From positions 200,610-264,609 of the forward strand of contig JBMHBT010000017.1 in assembly GCA_049890275.1 (NCBI GenBank): DNA of 64,000 bases, in the 5' to 3' direction. Positions 49,748-63,100 of the stretch are shown piece after piece (positions within the stretch are counted from its first letter, which is position 1; every line of letters starts with the position of its first letter). The notes beneath the pieces were generated by a model, which ran no database searches, was not told the origin of the DNA, and was given only the letters and a program-made list of their open reading frames with translations. Source of the DNA: UBA7374 sp049890275 (GTDB lineage: Bacteria > Verrucomicrobiota > Verrucomicrobiia > Opitutales > Coraliomargaritaceae). The position numbers and the translations under genes are program-made.

Positions 49748-51238
49748 ATGACAGCACGCCTACCAAAATCACTCGGCTACCTGCTTGTCAGTCTCTTTGC
49801 CCTCTGTCTCCAACCATCCTTCGCCCAGAAGGCAAAACAGGACCGCGCCGATCTGTACTACAGCTTTGCCCAAAGCCAGTACGAAAGTGGAGATGCACCA
49901 TCCGCCTATCGTTTCATCGAGCAAGTTCTTCGTATTGCACCGAAACATCCGGAAGCCCTGCATTTGAAGGAACTATTGGATCAAGGAATACAGGCAAAAA
50001 CCATCGATACCACGACTCGCGTTACCCCGTCTTCTAAAAACGCAAAAACAAATCCTTTATCCAGAGATCCTTCAATCATGGCCCGATTGGGGCAGGCGAT
50101 TGAATCCGATCCCAACCTCCAGGACCTCTCCAATTACCTCCGCGGTCGAGCGGCACTGGCTCAAGGTCGAGCCGGAAGCGCGCGAGCCTGTTTCGATAAA
50201 GCACTGCAACAACTGCCTTCACCCAACGACCCCCTGCGTGGGCACATTCACTTTCATCAAGCATTGTGTCAGGAAGCGCTCGGACGCCAAAAACGCGCTG
50301 AAGCCGACCTCAAACAGGCATTCCGTTTCGGCTATCATCCGGAATCCCAATCCGATGCCAACAAAGCGGCCGCCATCCTTCTCCGTGCCAAACAATACAA
50401 AGACGCCCTTCAACTACTTTCCGCGATTGTCCGGAATCACCCCAATCCATCGCCTGCCAACTGGGCCATGCTTGGCCGCACCCACCAGGCCCTGGGCCAA
50501 ACCCAACGGGCCATCAGCGCGTTCTCACAATCGCTCGTTGGAAAGCCCGGGCAAGCATCCGTTCTCGCATTGCGGGCGGGGCTCTACCGCCGCTTAGAGC
50601 AATTCAGCTTCGCCCGAAACGACTACGAAGAAGCCCTGCAAATCACTCCCCAGGACAGCGCACTACACTATGCACTAGGCCTCCTTCACATTCGTTTGGG
50701 AGACCTTGAAAAAGCCTATCAAAACCTAGTCAAAGCATCGTCCGAAAAAACCCTTCCTCCCGAAAATGAACTCTACCTCGCTCTGCTTGCTCATGCCCGA
50801 GGTAATACGACTACGGCAAAGCAGCACATCCACCGATACCTCGAAACAGTTGAGGAAAACACCAATGAGACGGCCTACTACCTGGATTATGTCATTGCCA
50901 GTCTTCGGGGCGAAAATTCGGAAGCTCGACAAGCCCTCCAGTCGCGCGCGGAAGCACCGCAGGCATCGGCTGCCCTCGGCACCTACTTCGCCTACTGTCA
51001 AGGACTCAAAACCCGTAAAGAAATCCTCGATCAGGCCGGTAGGGCCAATAGCCCGAAGCAAGCCAAACAACAAATCTGCGAAACCGCCTACTGGATGGCA
51101 CAATACCACCAAACCGTCGGAGACCTCTCCTCCGCCAACGATCTCTTACTCGTTGCCCGACGCAATGGGCAGCCCGAATGGATCGAATACCAACTGGCTT
51201 CTTGGCAATTGGAGCAAACCACTCCTTTGCAACCCTAA
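49748..51238 (+). CDS. Secreted TPR-repeat protein
   Basis: 496 residues. N-terminal signal peptide (LLVSLFALCLQPSFA, cleavage before QKAKQ), then repeated tetratricopeptide motifs, for example YSFAQSQYESGDAPSAYRFI, WAMLGRTHQALGQTQRAIS and LHYALGLLHIRLGDLEKAYQ. It is probably a periplasmic or outer-membrane-associated scaffold. Partner unknown. A 146-base gap on the other side of the zf-HC2-like gene and a 186-base gap before rpsO leave it as a single-gene unit. Confidence 0.85.
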   Translation: MTARLPKSLGYLLVSLFALCLQPSFAQKAKQDRADLYYSFAQSQYESGDAPSAYRFIEQVLRIAPKHPEALHLKELLDQGIQAKTIDTTTRVTPSSKNAKTNPLSRDPSIMARLGQAIESDPNLQDLSNYLRGRAALAQGRAGSARACFDKALQQLPSPNDPLRGHIHFHQALCQEALGRQKRAEADLKQAFRFGYHPESQSDANKAAAILLRAKQYKDALQLLSAIVRNHPNPSPANWAMLGRTHQALGQTQRAISAFSQSLVGKPGQASVLALRAGLYRRLEQFSFARNDYEEALQITPQDSALHYALGLLHIRLGDLEKAYQNLVKASSEKTLPPENELYLALLAHARGNTTTAKQHIHRYLETVEENTNETAYYLDYVIASLRGENSEARQALQSRAEAPQASAALGTYFAYCQGLKTRKEILDQAGRANSPKQAKQQICETAYWMAQYHQTVGDLSSANDLLLVARRNGQPEWIEYQLASWQLEQTTPLQP

Positions 51239-51424
51239 CTTTTTGCTTGCAGCTGGCTCCGAAACACCCAGTTTCTTCGCCTTTAGCGCTAGAGCGCATC
51301 CTGAGAAGGGTTCGTTCCATGGTTGCTCACTCTAAAGTGGGTCTAGCGGTCGAAGCGGCTTAGTGGCGGCTCCGACGGTTCCGAAAACTCGGAATCCGAC
51401 AACCGTGAACACCATCCCAAAACA

Positions 51425-51697
<273 letters not shown>

Positions 51698-51712
51698 CAG
51701 ACACCCTTTCCT

Positions 51713-51743
51713 GCCGGATCCCAACTATGGGCTCCGGCTTTTT
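51713..51743 (+). terminator. Intrinsic terminator after rpsO
   Basis: GCCGGA-T-CCC (51713-51722) pairs with GGG-C-TCCGGC (51729-51738) around a short AACTAT loop, with one internal mismatch, followed by TTTTTCTTTTT. It lies 16 bases past the rpsO stop and would limit read-through into pnp. Confidence 0.85.
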
Positions 51744-51837
51744 CTTTTTGCAACCCGCTAACTTTAGCAGTTGCCCAAACGGCAGCCCGGACAGGTCCGA
51801 CCCCTGCACTGCCAAGAATCAGTAAATACAGAATAGA

Positions 51838-54012
<2,175 letters not shown>

Positions 54013-54036
54013 TTTCTTTTCCTCTCCCCTCTTTAC

Positions 54037-54066
54037 AAAAGGCCACCCCTCGGGGTGGCCTTTTTT
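54037..54066. terminator. Bidirectional terminator between pnp and the pseudouridine synthase gene
   Basis: GGCCACCCC (54041-54049) / GGGGTGGCC (54052-54060) flanked by AAAA on the left and TTTTTT on the right. It lies 25 bases past the pnp stop and immediately after the stop of the convergent minus-strand gene, so it can serve both. Confidence 0.92.
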
Positions 54067-54067
54067 C

Positions 54068-54853
54068 TTAGAGACCGATCATACAGTCCTGCCCCGCCAG
54101 ACCCATCACCCCTTCGCAGAAGTTCCGCATATCCGGAAGCAAAGGTGCCTCTAGGACCGTCGGCCCCTCCGGAAAATCAAACTCATAGCGCCGGCAATGC
54201 AGAGCCTGCCTCTTCAGCGGTAGCATGGCTTCATGCCGCGGTGTCCATCCGCCCTCCACAAACTCCAGATAAAGCATCTCGTCCGGCCCGTAGAGCTTAT
54301 CCCCCGTCACCGGATACCCCATCCACTGCGCATGCACCCGTATCTGGTGCTTGCGGCCGGTTTCCGGCTCTACAATGGCCAGCGTTCGGCCGCCACCACT
54401 GCCCAGCGGTGAAAACGACGTCAACGCCTCCTGACCGCCGCCGTGCTCCATCACCCGGTTCTTTACATGAACGATACTTTGGCGGTCGCGCCCAATCGGC
54501 TGATCGACGCGAACCGTACCGGAAAACGCCCCTTCCAGAATCGCTAGATACTGCTTCTGTACCTTTCGCTCCTGAATCGCCATCTGATACTTCCGGGCCA
54601 CCGCTGGACGCTTGGCAAAGACCACCAGACCACTCGTCTCGCGATCCAAACGAGCCACCAGGTGTAACTTGTCCGCTCCCGTGTAGACTCGCACAGCCCC
54701 GACCAGACTGGAAAGCGGTCCGTTCTTGGAAGGATGACAGACCAACCAGCCTGGTTTGTTGACAACAAGTAAGTCCTCGTCGTCCTGTACAATCCATTCC
54801 GGCAGTTGATCCAGGTCAACCAGCGGCGCATCGACTCCCGTTGATTCCTTCAT
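54068..54853 (-). CDS. RluA-family RNA pseudouridine synthase
   Basis: About 261 residues. Motif II LHLVARLDRETSGLVVFAK contains the catalytic Asp (ARLD here instead of the commoner HRLD). EDLLVVNKPGWLVCHPS, KQYLAILEG and TGRKHQIRVHAQWMGYPVTGDKLYG are diagnostic. The ATG at 54853 overlaps the stop of the upstream SDR gene (ATGA); the longer open frame to 55042 lies inside that gene. No S4 domain, so the target (23S, 16S or tRNA) cannot be assigned. Confidence 0.92.
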   Translation of the reverse strand: MKESTGVDAPLVDLDQLPEWIVQDDEDLLVVNKPGWLVCHPSKNGPLSSLVGAVRVYTGADKLHLVARLDRETSGLVVFAKRPAVARKYQMAIQERKVQKQYLAILEGAFSGTVRVDQPIGRDRQSIVHVKNRVMEHGGGQEALTSFSPLGSGGGRTLAIVEPETGRKHQIRVHAQWMGYPVTGDKLYGPDEMLYLEFVEGGWTPRHEAMLPLKRQALHCRRYEFDFPEGPTVLEAPLLPDMRNFCEGVMGLAGQDCMIGL

Positions 54854-55674
54854 TTCTTGTACTGCTCCAAGCGCAATCGGTGGAGCGCCCATCCGGCCAA
54901 ACGAGTAGAAGCCACTTTCGGAGAAAAACCGCCCAAAGCCGCAATCAGGCGATTTTTCCAGCCTGTGACCACCAAGCGACGCCTTCGGGCCAGCGCAACG
55001 AGAGTTCGCTCCGCCACATCCTCTGCACTCATATCGAACCAACGATTCAAGCCACCCTCCAAAGGCGGACGCTCAAAACCCGCTGCCCGGAAAAAATTCG
55101 ACCGGGTCGGCCCCGGGCAAACCGCCAACGCATGCACCCCGCTACCCTGCAGGTCCTCTGCCAGCGCCAGCGTCCAGTGCAGTACAAAAGCCTTTGTCGC
55201 TCCATATGTCGTCATTCCCGGAGTCGGCTGAAAAGCTGCCGTTGAAGCAATGTTGACAACTGACCCGCCCCGCTCCTTCAGGCGCGGCAGTAGGCGCAGC
55301 GTCAAATCAACCAGCGCCCGCATATTCAAATCCATCATGCCCAGCTGTTTTTCCCGGTCCAGCTGATCCATCGGGCCATAATCACCAAAGCCGCTGTTAT
55401 TGATCAGGACCAACTCTCCTTCGGGCGCCTCGTCCAGAATCGCCTCCAGTACCACCGAAGCCTCACCAACAGCACTAGCATCCCGTAAATCCGTCGGAAT
55501 ATGACAAAAGCTATCCCCTAAAAAAAAGTCCGGTTTATTTCGAGAAAGGTTGCAAACGACCACCCGCTCCTGTAATTTGTAAATTGCTTTGATAAGAGCG
55601 CTGCCAATTCCCGAAGAACCGCCCGTGATAATGACCACGGACACTCGGTTGTTAATTTCTGAAGGGATTGGCAT
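54850..55674 (-). CDS. Short-chain dehydrogenase/reductase
   Basis: 274 residues from MPIPSEINNRVSVV. Classical SDR: cofactor loop TGGSSGIGSAL, structural INNSGFGDYG, catalytic Ser in NIASTAAF and YGATK (Tyr-x3-Lys), then the PGPTRSNFF segment. Reaction unknown. The C-terminal region has a basic/hydrophobic stretch (RRRRLVVTGWKNRLIAALGG) resembling the membrane-associated DltE/YqjQ-like subgroup. Forms a two-gene unit with the pseudouridine synthase. Confidence 0.9.
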   Translation of the reverse strand: MPIPSEINNRVSVVIITGGSSGIGSALIKAIYKLQERVVVCNLSRNKPDFFLGDSFCHIPTDLRDASAVGEASVVLEAILDEAPEGELVLINNSGFGDYGPMDQLDREKQLGMMDLNMRALVDLTLRLLPRLKERGGSVVNIASTAAFQPTPGMTTYGATKAFVLHWTLALAEDLQGSGVHALAVCPGPTRSNFFRAAGFERPPLEGGLNRWFDMSAEDVAERTLVALARRRRLVVTGWKNRLIAALGGFSPKVASTRLAGWALHRLRLEQYKK

Positions 55675-55756
55675 TTTTTGTGCACTCTTATATCGAAGCG
55701 ACGGCAATCAGTCAGATGCCGCCAACACCAGAACCAAATAACAAAAGGAACACCAA

Positions 55757-56122
55757 ATGAAACAGCACGATGTCATCCTCTCCGGTCTGAACATGGATCT
55801 AACTGACGCAATCAAAAATATGGTTCAGGCCAAAGTGGAAAAACTCTACGAACACGAGGAGAAGATCGTCCGAATGCGAGTCGAGCTCGAATACGACAGT
55901 CATAACAAGTCTCATCAAAAAGAATTTATCGCCAAAGGGCACCTCGAAGTACGCGGCAACGACCATATCTGCAGTGCCGCTACCGATGACCTCTACAAAT
56001 CCATTGACTTGATGGTCCAAAAACTCGACCGCATGGTCCGCCGCCGCTCCCGCCTCCAGCGCGTAAAACGAAAAGACACCCACTCGGTCGACATCCCTGC
56101 GATCCTACCGAAGGTCGTCTGA
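55757..56122 (+). CDS. hpf: Ribosome hibernation-promoting factor, short form
   Basis: 121 residues, one HPF/RaiA domain. MKQHDVILSGLNMDLTDAIK, VEKLYEHEEKIVRMRVEL, and CSAATDDLYKSIDLMVQKLDRMVRR. The short form lacks the C-terminal dimerisation domain of long HPF, so 100S formation would need another factor such as RMF, which is not seen here. AAAGGAAC precedes the ATG. Followed by a strong terminator. Confidence 0.95.
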   Translation: MKQHDVILSGLNMDLTDAIKNMVQAKVEKLYEHEEKIVRMRVELEYDSHNKSHQKEFIAKGHLEVRGNDHICSAATDDLYKSIDLMVQKLDRMVRRRSRLQRVKRKDTHSVDIPAILPKVV

Positions 56123-56150
56123 GCCGCTTCCTTGTAGACTCTTGAAAACA

Positions 56151-56186
56151 GCCCGGTGCAGCTCCTTGCACCGGGCTTGCTTTTTT
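56151..56186 (+). terminator. Intrinsic terminator after hpf
   Basis: Perfect 10-bp stem GCCCGGTGCA (56151-56160) / TGCACCGGGC (56167-56176), six-base loop, then TTGCTTTTTT. Confidence 0.93.
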
Positions 56187-56212
56187 CCGCACGCCAGCCA
56201 TAAAAGAAGACT

Positions 56213-56572
56213 ATGCCAGCTACCATCTATCATATTCTGCACATCGTCGGTATCCTGTTCATCTTTATGGGCTACGGCGCACTCCTCGCCCGCGCCCTCT
56301 CCGGAAGCGACCACGCAGGCGTCAAGAAGCTCGGTTCTATCACCAGCGGTATCGGCCTCCTCCTTGTCTTCGTCGCCGGTTTTGCCCTGATCAGCAAAAT
56401 GGGCTACAGCTTCGCCTCCGGCTGGATCCTTGCCAAGTTACTCATCTGGGTCGCCCTCGGCGGACTCATCGCAGTGATCAACCGCAAGCCCTGCTGCGCC
56501 CCCAAACTCTGGTGGATACTCGCAGCACTCGGCGCCATTGCCGTCGTACTCGTTTACGTCAAACCCTTCTAA
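56213..56572 (+). CDS. Small four-helix membrane protein of unknown function
   Basis: 119 residues with four hydrophobic segments: IYHILHIVGILFIFMGYGAL, LGSITSGIGLLLVFVAGFAL, SGWILAKLLIWVALGGLIAV and LWWILAALGAIAVVLVYV. A CC pair follows the third helix (NRKPCCAPK). The layout resembles small SirB/CopD-like inner-membrane families, but no family is certain. ATG chosen at the start of the first helix; monocistronic between hpf and tRNA-Arg. Confidence 0.75.
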   Translation: MPATIYHILHIVGILFIFMGYGALLARALSGSDHAGVKKLGSITSGIGLLLVFVAGFALISKMGYSFASGWILAKLLIWVALGGLIAVINRKPCCAPKLWWILAALGAIAVVLVYVKPF

Positions 56573-56650
56573 ACCGGTATCGAGTAAGTTTTTCAAACTT
56601 CTGCTTGCTCACGGGCCAAAAAATCGCTTTTCTACGCGACTTTCCAACAT

Positions 56651-56727
<77 letters not shown>

Positions 56728-56732
56728 CTTTT

Positions 56733-56766
56733 AAGCCCCTAATCTTCAACGGATTAGGGGCTTTTT
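56733..56766 (+). terminator. Intrinsic terminator after tRNA-Arg
   Basis: Perfect 12-bp stem AAGCCCCTAATC (56733-56744) / GATTAGGGGCTT (56752-56763) with a U-run to 56766. Only five bases past the tRNA 3' end. Confidence 0.93.
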
Positions 56767-57156
56767 CATGCTTCTTTGTCCTAAAAAAGCATTACTGAAG
56801 CGGTTTAAAAGGATTACCGTCGAGCGAGACGATAACCGCTTATGGTCGCTTACAGAACCCTTCAGAGGTGTAAGATTTGAATCATACCTGTTTGCTCAAG
56901 GTATGGCCTGATTGAAGTTGTCAGGGACGGTTGCCTTTGGCCGTTCGGACAGCCAAGCCCTGCTCTATGTCTAACTTGGCATCACACTCGAATTTCACCG
57001 CAAAGCGGTGCGCGTCATTCGCATAATCGGCTTTATCCAGTTGGATACAATTCCAGGATATTTTGAAAACCACAAGGGCAGCGGCCGCTGCGGTGCGATC
57101 ATCAGCCACTACGACTGTGAAGCACACCGGCAGCGAACACTGCTCTCGAAAAGTTC
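56767..57156. other. Intergenic region with one long hairpin, no gene assigned
   Basis: 390 bases between the tRNA-Arg terminator and the autotransporter stop. It contains an 8-bp inverted repeat AAGCGGTT (56798-56805) / AACCGCTT (56834-56841) with an inner CGTC/GACG pairing. A minus-strand open frame (56921-57247) starts inside the autotransporter gene in another frame and was not accepted. No clear terminator for the autotransporter is visible. Confidence 0.5.
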
Positions 57157-60100
57157 CTAAAACCGGTAGTCCAGATTCAGGCTGACCGACTGACTGTCGT
57201 AGTCCCGGTCGATGGTATTCGTATTCCAGAATACGGAAGCGCTCCAATCATCTCCCCGCAGTGCATTCAAACCGATTGCAGTAGAAACACCGACGCGGTC
57301 ACGTCCTTCGGGATTATAATCGAAGGCGTCCCCTTGGCCTCCATCCAGAACGGACTCAATGGTGCGTCCGCTGTCCTGTATGGAGTAATTGAGGGATGCA
57401 CGAACTTCTGGAACCAATACCAAATCCTTATTCACTTGTACGTGGTAAGCGATATGGCCACCGAGATCACCCAGTAGTTGATCCACACTCTGCGCTCGCA
57501 GCTTTAGGTTCAGGGCATCGGCACCGGTTTCAGTAAAGGAATCGACATACAGATGAGAGAATGCAAAGCCAGCGCTTGGACCGAAGGTAAAGTGACCATG
57601 CTTAAAGTCACGCCCAAGCTGTACCGAGGCGTTGACCTGCAGGCTGTCAAATTCAGCAGCTGCCGAGCGATCTACCCCTTGGAAGGTGACAGAGCGACGG
57701 GAATCGAGGTCTGTCGAACTGCCACTGAGGACTGCATCGAGGTACAGGCCACTCTCGTGACTCACGCTGGCATAAGCTCCAAGATGAATACTGTCGCTGT
57801 TCATCGAAGAACCAGGCGAGAAGTCGGCTTCGTTGGAATCACGTCCGGCGAAGAGACCCAGCTTGAGGCTTGGATCCTTAACGAAATCCGCACCGACAAG
57901 AATACCGAGTTGGTCGTTGTCATAGGCCGGAGCAGCTTCAAAGGCATCCACGCTGAGGAAATCGACGTTGATCTGCGTCCAGACAGTCCAGCCCGTTGCT
58001 TCCGGCACTTCAACCGCATCGGGAGTCTCCGCATCGGCTGCAGGCGCGGGCTTGCGGACAGATCGAGACAAGCTGAGGCGTTGCTGTATGCGCTCGGTCT
58101 GATAGATGCTCTGCTCCAGAAGGACGTCGGCAACGCTCTCGTAGAAGTACGGCATGATTTGCTGGAAGGCTGCGGGATACTGCGCAGCGGTCAAAGCGTC
58201 TAGAGCCGTGGATACGGCCATTGGATCACCGGAAGTTGCCGGAATGAAGGCGTCAAGCGCCGCAGCTACATTATACTGATTCTGGTTGAGTGCCATCAAC
58301 GTATAGGTAATCGGCGCGAAGCGGAGGCTCGCGGTGGAGCCATCATTGAGCAGACGGATACGGAAGTTTGTGGGCGCATTGTAGGTAGCAAACTCCCCGG
58401 TAATAGTACCACCCGTGGACTCGAAGACATCATATTTATTGCCGAATGCAATTGAACCGGCGCCAAAGATTGAAGCAGTCAGCGTACCGTCGAGAGTTAT
58501 GTCTCCGGTTGCAATAGTCCGGTCGTAATTGGTTAGGCTCTCGATTTCGACTTCGGTGGTGGAACTAGAGTCAAGGGTCAGATCACCGGTGATGTTCAGC
58601 GTGCCGGGAGAAGTACCGGAAGCAAGGGTACCGAGAACCTGGACATCGCTTTCTACTGTTCCCTTACCACCCAGAGTACCATCGGTTTTTACGATCAGTT
58701 TATTCGCGATCAGATTACCGTTAATCGTCAGCAGACCCTCATTGATTTGAACGTCGTTGTTGATCACCTCGATGTTGTTTTCGAGGGTGAGATGACCCTC
58801 ACCGTCCTTCACCAGGTCGTTGTTATTGATCTGAATCTTACCGCCCTTGATAATCGAATTGGTATCATTTGAAGCAGTCAGCTTACCGGAGGTGATGTTC
58901 AGTTGACCACCGGCCTCAACCGTCAGGTTCCCGTCATCTTTAAAGATAATGGAATTAACGATGTTGTTTTGGTTAATCGTTTTGATTTCCTGATCGATGG
59001 TGTAATCAGAAACGATAGGCGTATTCACACCTCCGTTGTTCTGGATGTCGGTACCAGAGGAAGTAGCCCCGGAAACGGTGTAAATGACCGAGCCATTTTC
59101 GAGCGTGAAGCTACCGTTCAGAGTCGTACCGGTACCAGCGCTGGCGATTAAGTTTTCGGTCTGGAAGTCCGTCGTACCCGTGTAGCCAATCAAGGTGTAG
59201 GCGCCCGCGTCAAGAGCCTCAACCTGACTGAAGTCAAACTGTCCTCCGTTACCACCATTCGAGAAATTTCCGCCGACTTCAATCTTCAGGTCATTGGATT
59301 CAGGTGAAAGTCCGGTATCGTAAAAGGCGATGGTGCCGGCGTTCCAATTAAGATCCCCGCCGAAGCCGAGATTAGCCGACATTTCTCCGAACGACTGGAC
59401 CAATAGACTCCCTCCATCGAGGGTGACTTGGCCACTGCCAAGAGCGGAACCGCTGGCCACTTCAATCGTACCTGCATTCAGAGTGGTACCACCGCTATAG
59501 GTGTTCGTGCCGCTCAGGATAACGGCACCGGTGCCGCTCTTCTCAAGGGAGCCGCTTCCGCTCTTGATTCCCGCGTAAGTGCCATCGGCCGACTGGTCAA
59601 AGTGGACTGTACCATCATTTGTGATGTCGCCCTGCAAGCTAGTGGTCGTACCGGCCAGTGTTCCGGCAGATACCGTTGTACCGCCACTGTATGTGTTGGC
59701 GCCACTTAGAGTGACCGTTTCTGTACCCTGCTTGATCAGTCCCCCATCCCCGGAGATCACACCGGAAATATCGAGCGAACCGTTGGCAGCATTGACGACC
59801 TGATCGGTGGGCAGTTCGAGATCGAGCCCGATGGTGTGCTTCTCACTGGATTCGTTGACGATGCCCTCCAGTGTAATGCTCAGGGCACTGCCATCCAAGG
59901 TGTAAGCTCCGCTCACGTCGGAGGTGAAGAGCAAGCCGTCGATGGTCGTGATATAATTATCATTTGTGCTCGTACCACCCGCACCGACAAATTCGATATT
60001 GTCGGTATCTTCCGGAAGGGAGGCATCTTCCCACTGTCCAGAAACAGACCAGTTGCCGTCACCACTGTTCCAGACTGCGGCAGTCTTGTAAACGAGCGTG

Positions 60101-63100
60101 AGAATATCATTCTCTTCGGTTACATAAAAGCGTCCATCCGCACCGGTCATCCCACTGCCGTCGACGGAGAAGGCATCGCGACTGAAGTTGTCAATGCCGC
60201 CATCGAAGCTGGCAAATTCCCATTCGTACTTCTTGGCCTCGGGATCAAAGCCGCTGCCGCTGAGGGTGCTGGCCTCGACAATGAATGGACTTGCAGTGGA
60301 TGCTGCGAGATTCAGAGAACCACTGGAATCGAGATAAGCCCAATTGCTGCCGGATGATCCGGTTACATTGTTCACCGTCCATTCAAACACGCCACCCCCC
60401 TGAAAGGTAGTGTCTCCAACTGTGAGTCCGCTACCGGATAGCTCAGGGCTGAGACGACCACCGCTATTCACCGTGAGATCGCCGAGCGCAACCGCTCCCT
60501 TGAGGGTACCGCCGGAATTGATCGTCACTGCGGAACTTGTCAGCGAGGAACTCAAGGCAAGCGTGCCATTATTCACGGTCGTACTGCCGCTGTAGGTATT
60601 TGCGCCGCCGAAAGTCACATTGCCGGAACCATTCTTCTCAAGGGAACCAGTTCCGCTCATCGCACCGCTATAAGTGCCGTCGGTAGACTGGTCGAAGCGG
60701 ACCGTGCCAGTGTTGGTAATTGCGCCCTGTAGGCTATCGGTCGTACCGGCAAGCGTGCCACCGTTCACTGTGGTGCCACCACTGTAGGTATTCGTACCGC
60801 TGAGGGTAACCGTGCCGTCACCGGACTTCTCTAGGGAACCACTGCCACTAAGGGCACCGGAGTAAGTGCCGTCGGTGCCTTGATCGAAGGTAACCCCACC
60901 GTTATTGGTGATGGCGCCCTGGAGACTGGTCGTGGTACCGGCAAGAGTGCCGTTATTTACCGTCGTGCCACCGCTATACGTGTTGGTGCCGCTGAGCGTC
61001 ACCGTTCCGGTGCCGTTCTTCTCCAGAGCACCGCTGCCACCCATCGCACCAGAGTAGGTGCCGTCGGTGCCTTGGTCGAAGGTGACCCCACCGTTATTGG
61101 TGATGGCACCCTGCAGGCTATCGGTCGAACCAATGAGCGTGCCATTATTGACCGTCGTGCCTCCGCTGTACGTGTTGTTACCGCTGAGGGTCACCGTACC
61201 GCCGCCGGACTTCTCGAGGGAACCGCTGCCGCTGACTACACCGGCATAAGTACCGTCAGAGGACTGGTCGAAGCGTACGGTGCCACTGTTGGTGATCGCA
61301 CCTTGGAGACTGGTCGTGGTGCCGGCGAGGGTTCCGCCGTTCACCGTCGTGCCGCCACTGTAGGAATTGGTACCGCTGAGGGTGACGGTGCCCTCACCGG
61401 ACTTCTCCAGCGAACCACTGCCGCTGACCACACTGGCATAAGTACCGTCGGTGGACTGGTCGAAGCGGACAGTACCGCTATTGGTGATCGCACCCTGTAG
61501 ACTGTCGGTCGTACCCGCGAGCGTACCGTTGTTCACCGTCGTGCCGCCTGTATAGGAATTCGCGCCGCTGAGGGTCACCGTACCGCTACCGTCCTTCTCC
61601 AGCGAACCGCTGCCACTCATTACATCCGTATAACTTCCATCAAATCCTTGATTGAAGCGAACTGTGCCTTCGTTGGTGATGTCGCCGGTCAGACTGTCTG
61701 TCGTGCCTTCTACCGTACCGTTGGCAACGACGATGCCACCGCTGTTGCTGTTATTTCCGCTCAGGACAAGCGTACCGTTACCGGTCTTCTCCAAGCTGGC
61801 GAGATTAATGAAATCGGTGGTGTCGATCGAACCGGAGAAGCCTACGGTTAGATTGTAGCCCGAACCGTCAAGGCCGTTAGCAAAGGTTGCGGTGTCACCT
61901 GCCATGATGCCGTCGGAGAGTAAGGTAACGTTGCCGCCGAAGCTTTGATTACCACTAGTGGCAAAAGTACCGCCAAAGGAGACATCTCCGGCGCTACTGA
62001 AGCTGCTGAGTCCACTGGCGCCTTTACTGAGGGTAGTCAGACCACTCATGTTGAGGCTTAGGTCATTGCCTCCGCCCGCAATACTTTCTGAGAAGCTGGC
62101 ACTCGTACCAGTGAGGGAGGTATCCCCCGCGAGGGTGCTACCGGCCTGGAAGGTCTGTGAACCGCTGGTACTGAGCGTGCCGTCTAAGTCCACGTCGGAC
62201 TCGGCAATAAAGTCTTCGATTCCAGTATAGTCCCCCGCGAGGGAAACAGCTCCGCCACTGAAGTTTACGGTAAGATTGTTGTTATTACCGGTCACTCCGT
62301 TGAGGGAAGCAGTCGTTCCACTCAGGGTCGTATCGCCCGCAAGGGAAAGATCACCGCCATAGGCCTGTGAACCGGTGGTGCTCAAGTTGCCTGCCAAAGA
62401 AACATCCCCACTGCTGCTGAAGTCAGCGATGTTACTCACCCCGCCGGTAAGGCTGCTGAGTCCGCTCATATTGAGGCTCAGGTTATTGCCCCCACCATCG
62501 ACGGCCGCCGAGAAGCTGGCGACGGTACCGCTGAGGGTGCTGTCTCCACTCAGAGCGACTGCGCCGTTGTAAGTCTGTGATCCGGTGGTGGTAATTGTGC
62601 CGTTTAGGTTGACCGCCCCTTCACTGGTGAAGTCGGCTACATTGCTCAGGCCCTCAAGACTGCTGACCTTGCTGAAGTTAAGGCTTAGATCATTGCCACC
62701 GCCTTCGAGACCGTCGGCAAAGCGAACGGTCGTTCCGCTGAGGGAGGCGTCGTCTGTCAGCGTTGCGTTCGCATTATACGTCTGGCTGCCGCTCGTGCTG
62801 AACGTACCGCTGAGCGTGACCGCGCTATCGGCGGTGAAGCCCGCAATCCCCGAGGCGGAATCTCCCAGCGCAACTGCGCCGCCGCTGTAGTTGAGGCTCA
62901 GGTTATTATCGTTACCCGTAATTCCGGAGAAAGAAGCCGTCGTCCCACTAAGGGTCGTATCATCCGACAGAGAAACATCGCCGCCAAAAGTCTGCGAACC
63001 GGTGGTGCTGAAATTGCCTGCCAGTTCGACAGCGCCGCTGCTGCTGAAGTCGGCGATGTTGCTGACTCCGTTGGTCAGGCTGGTCAGCCCGCTCATGCCG

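Noticed and set aside
56921..57247. 108-residue minus-strand ORF after the autotransporter
   Set aside because: Its start lies inside the autotransporter in another frame, and no promoter, ribosome site or family pattern was seen. Possibly a remnant, not supportable as a gene.
60880..61500. 206-residue + strand ORF with internal repeats
   Set aside because: Mirror image of the 192-bp PATR array on the coding strand; the periodic look comes from that array.
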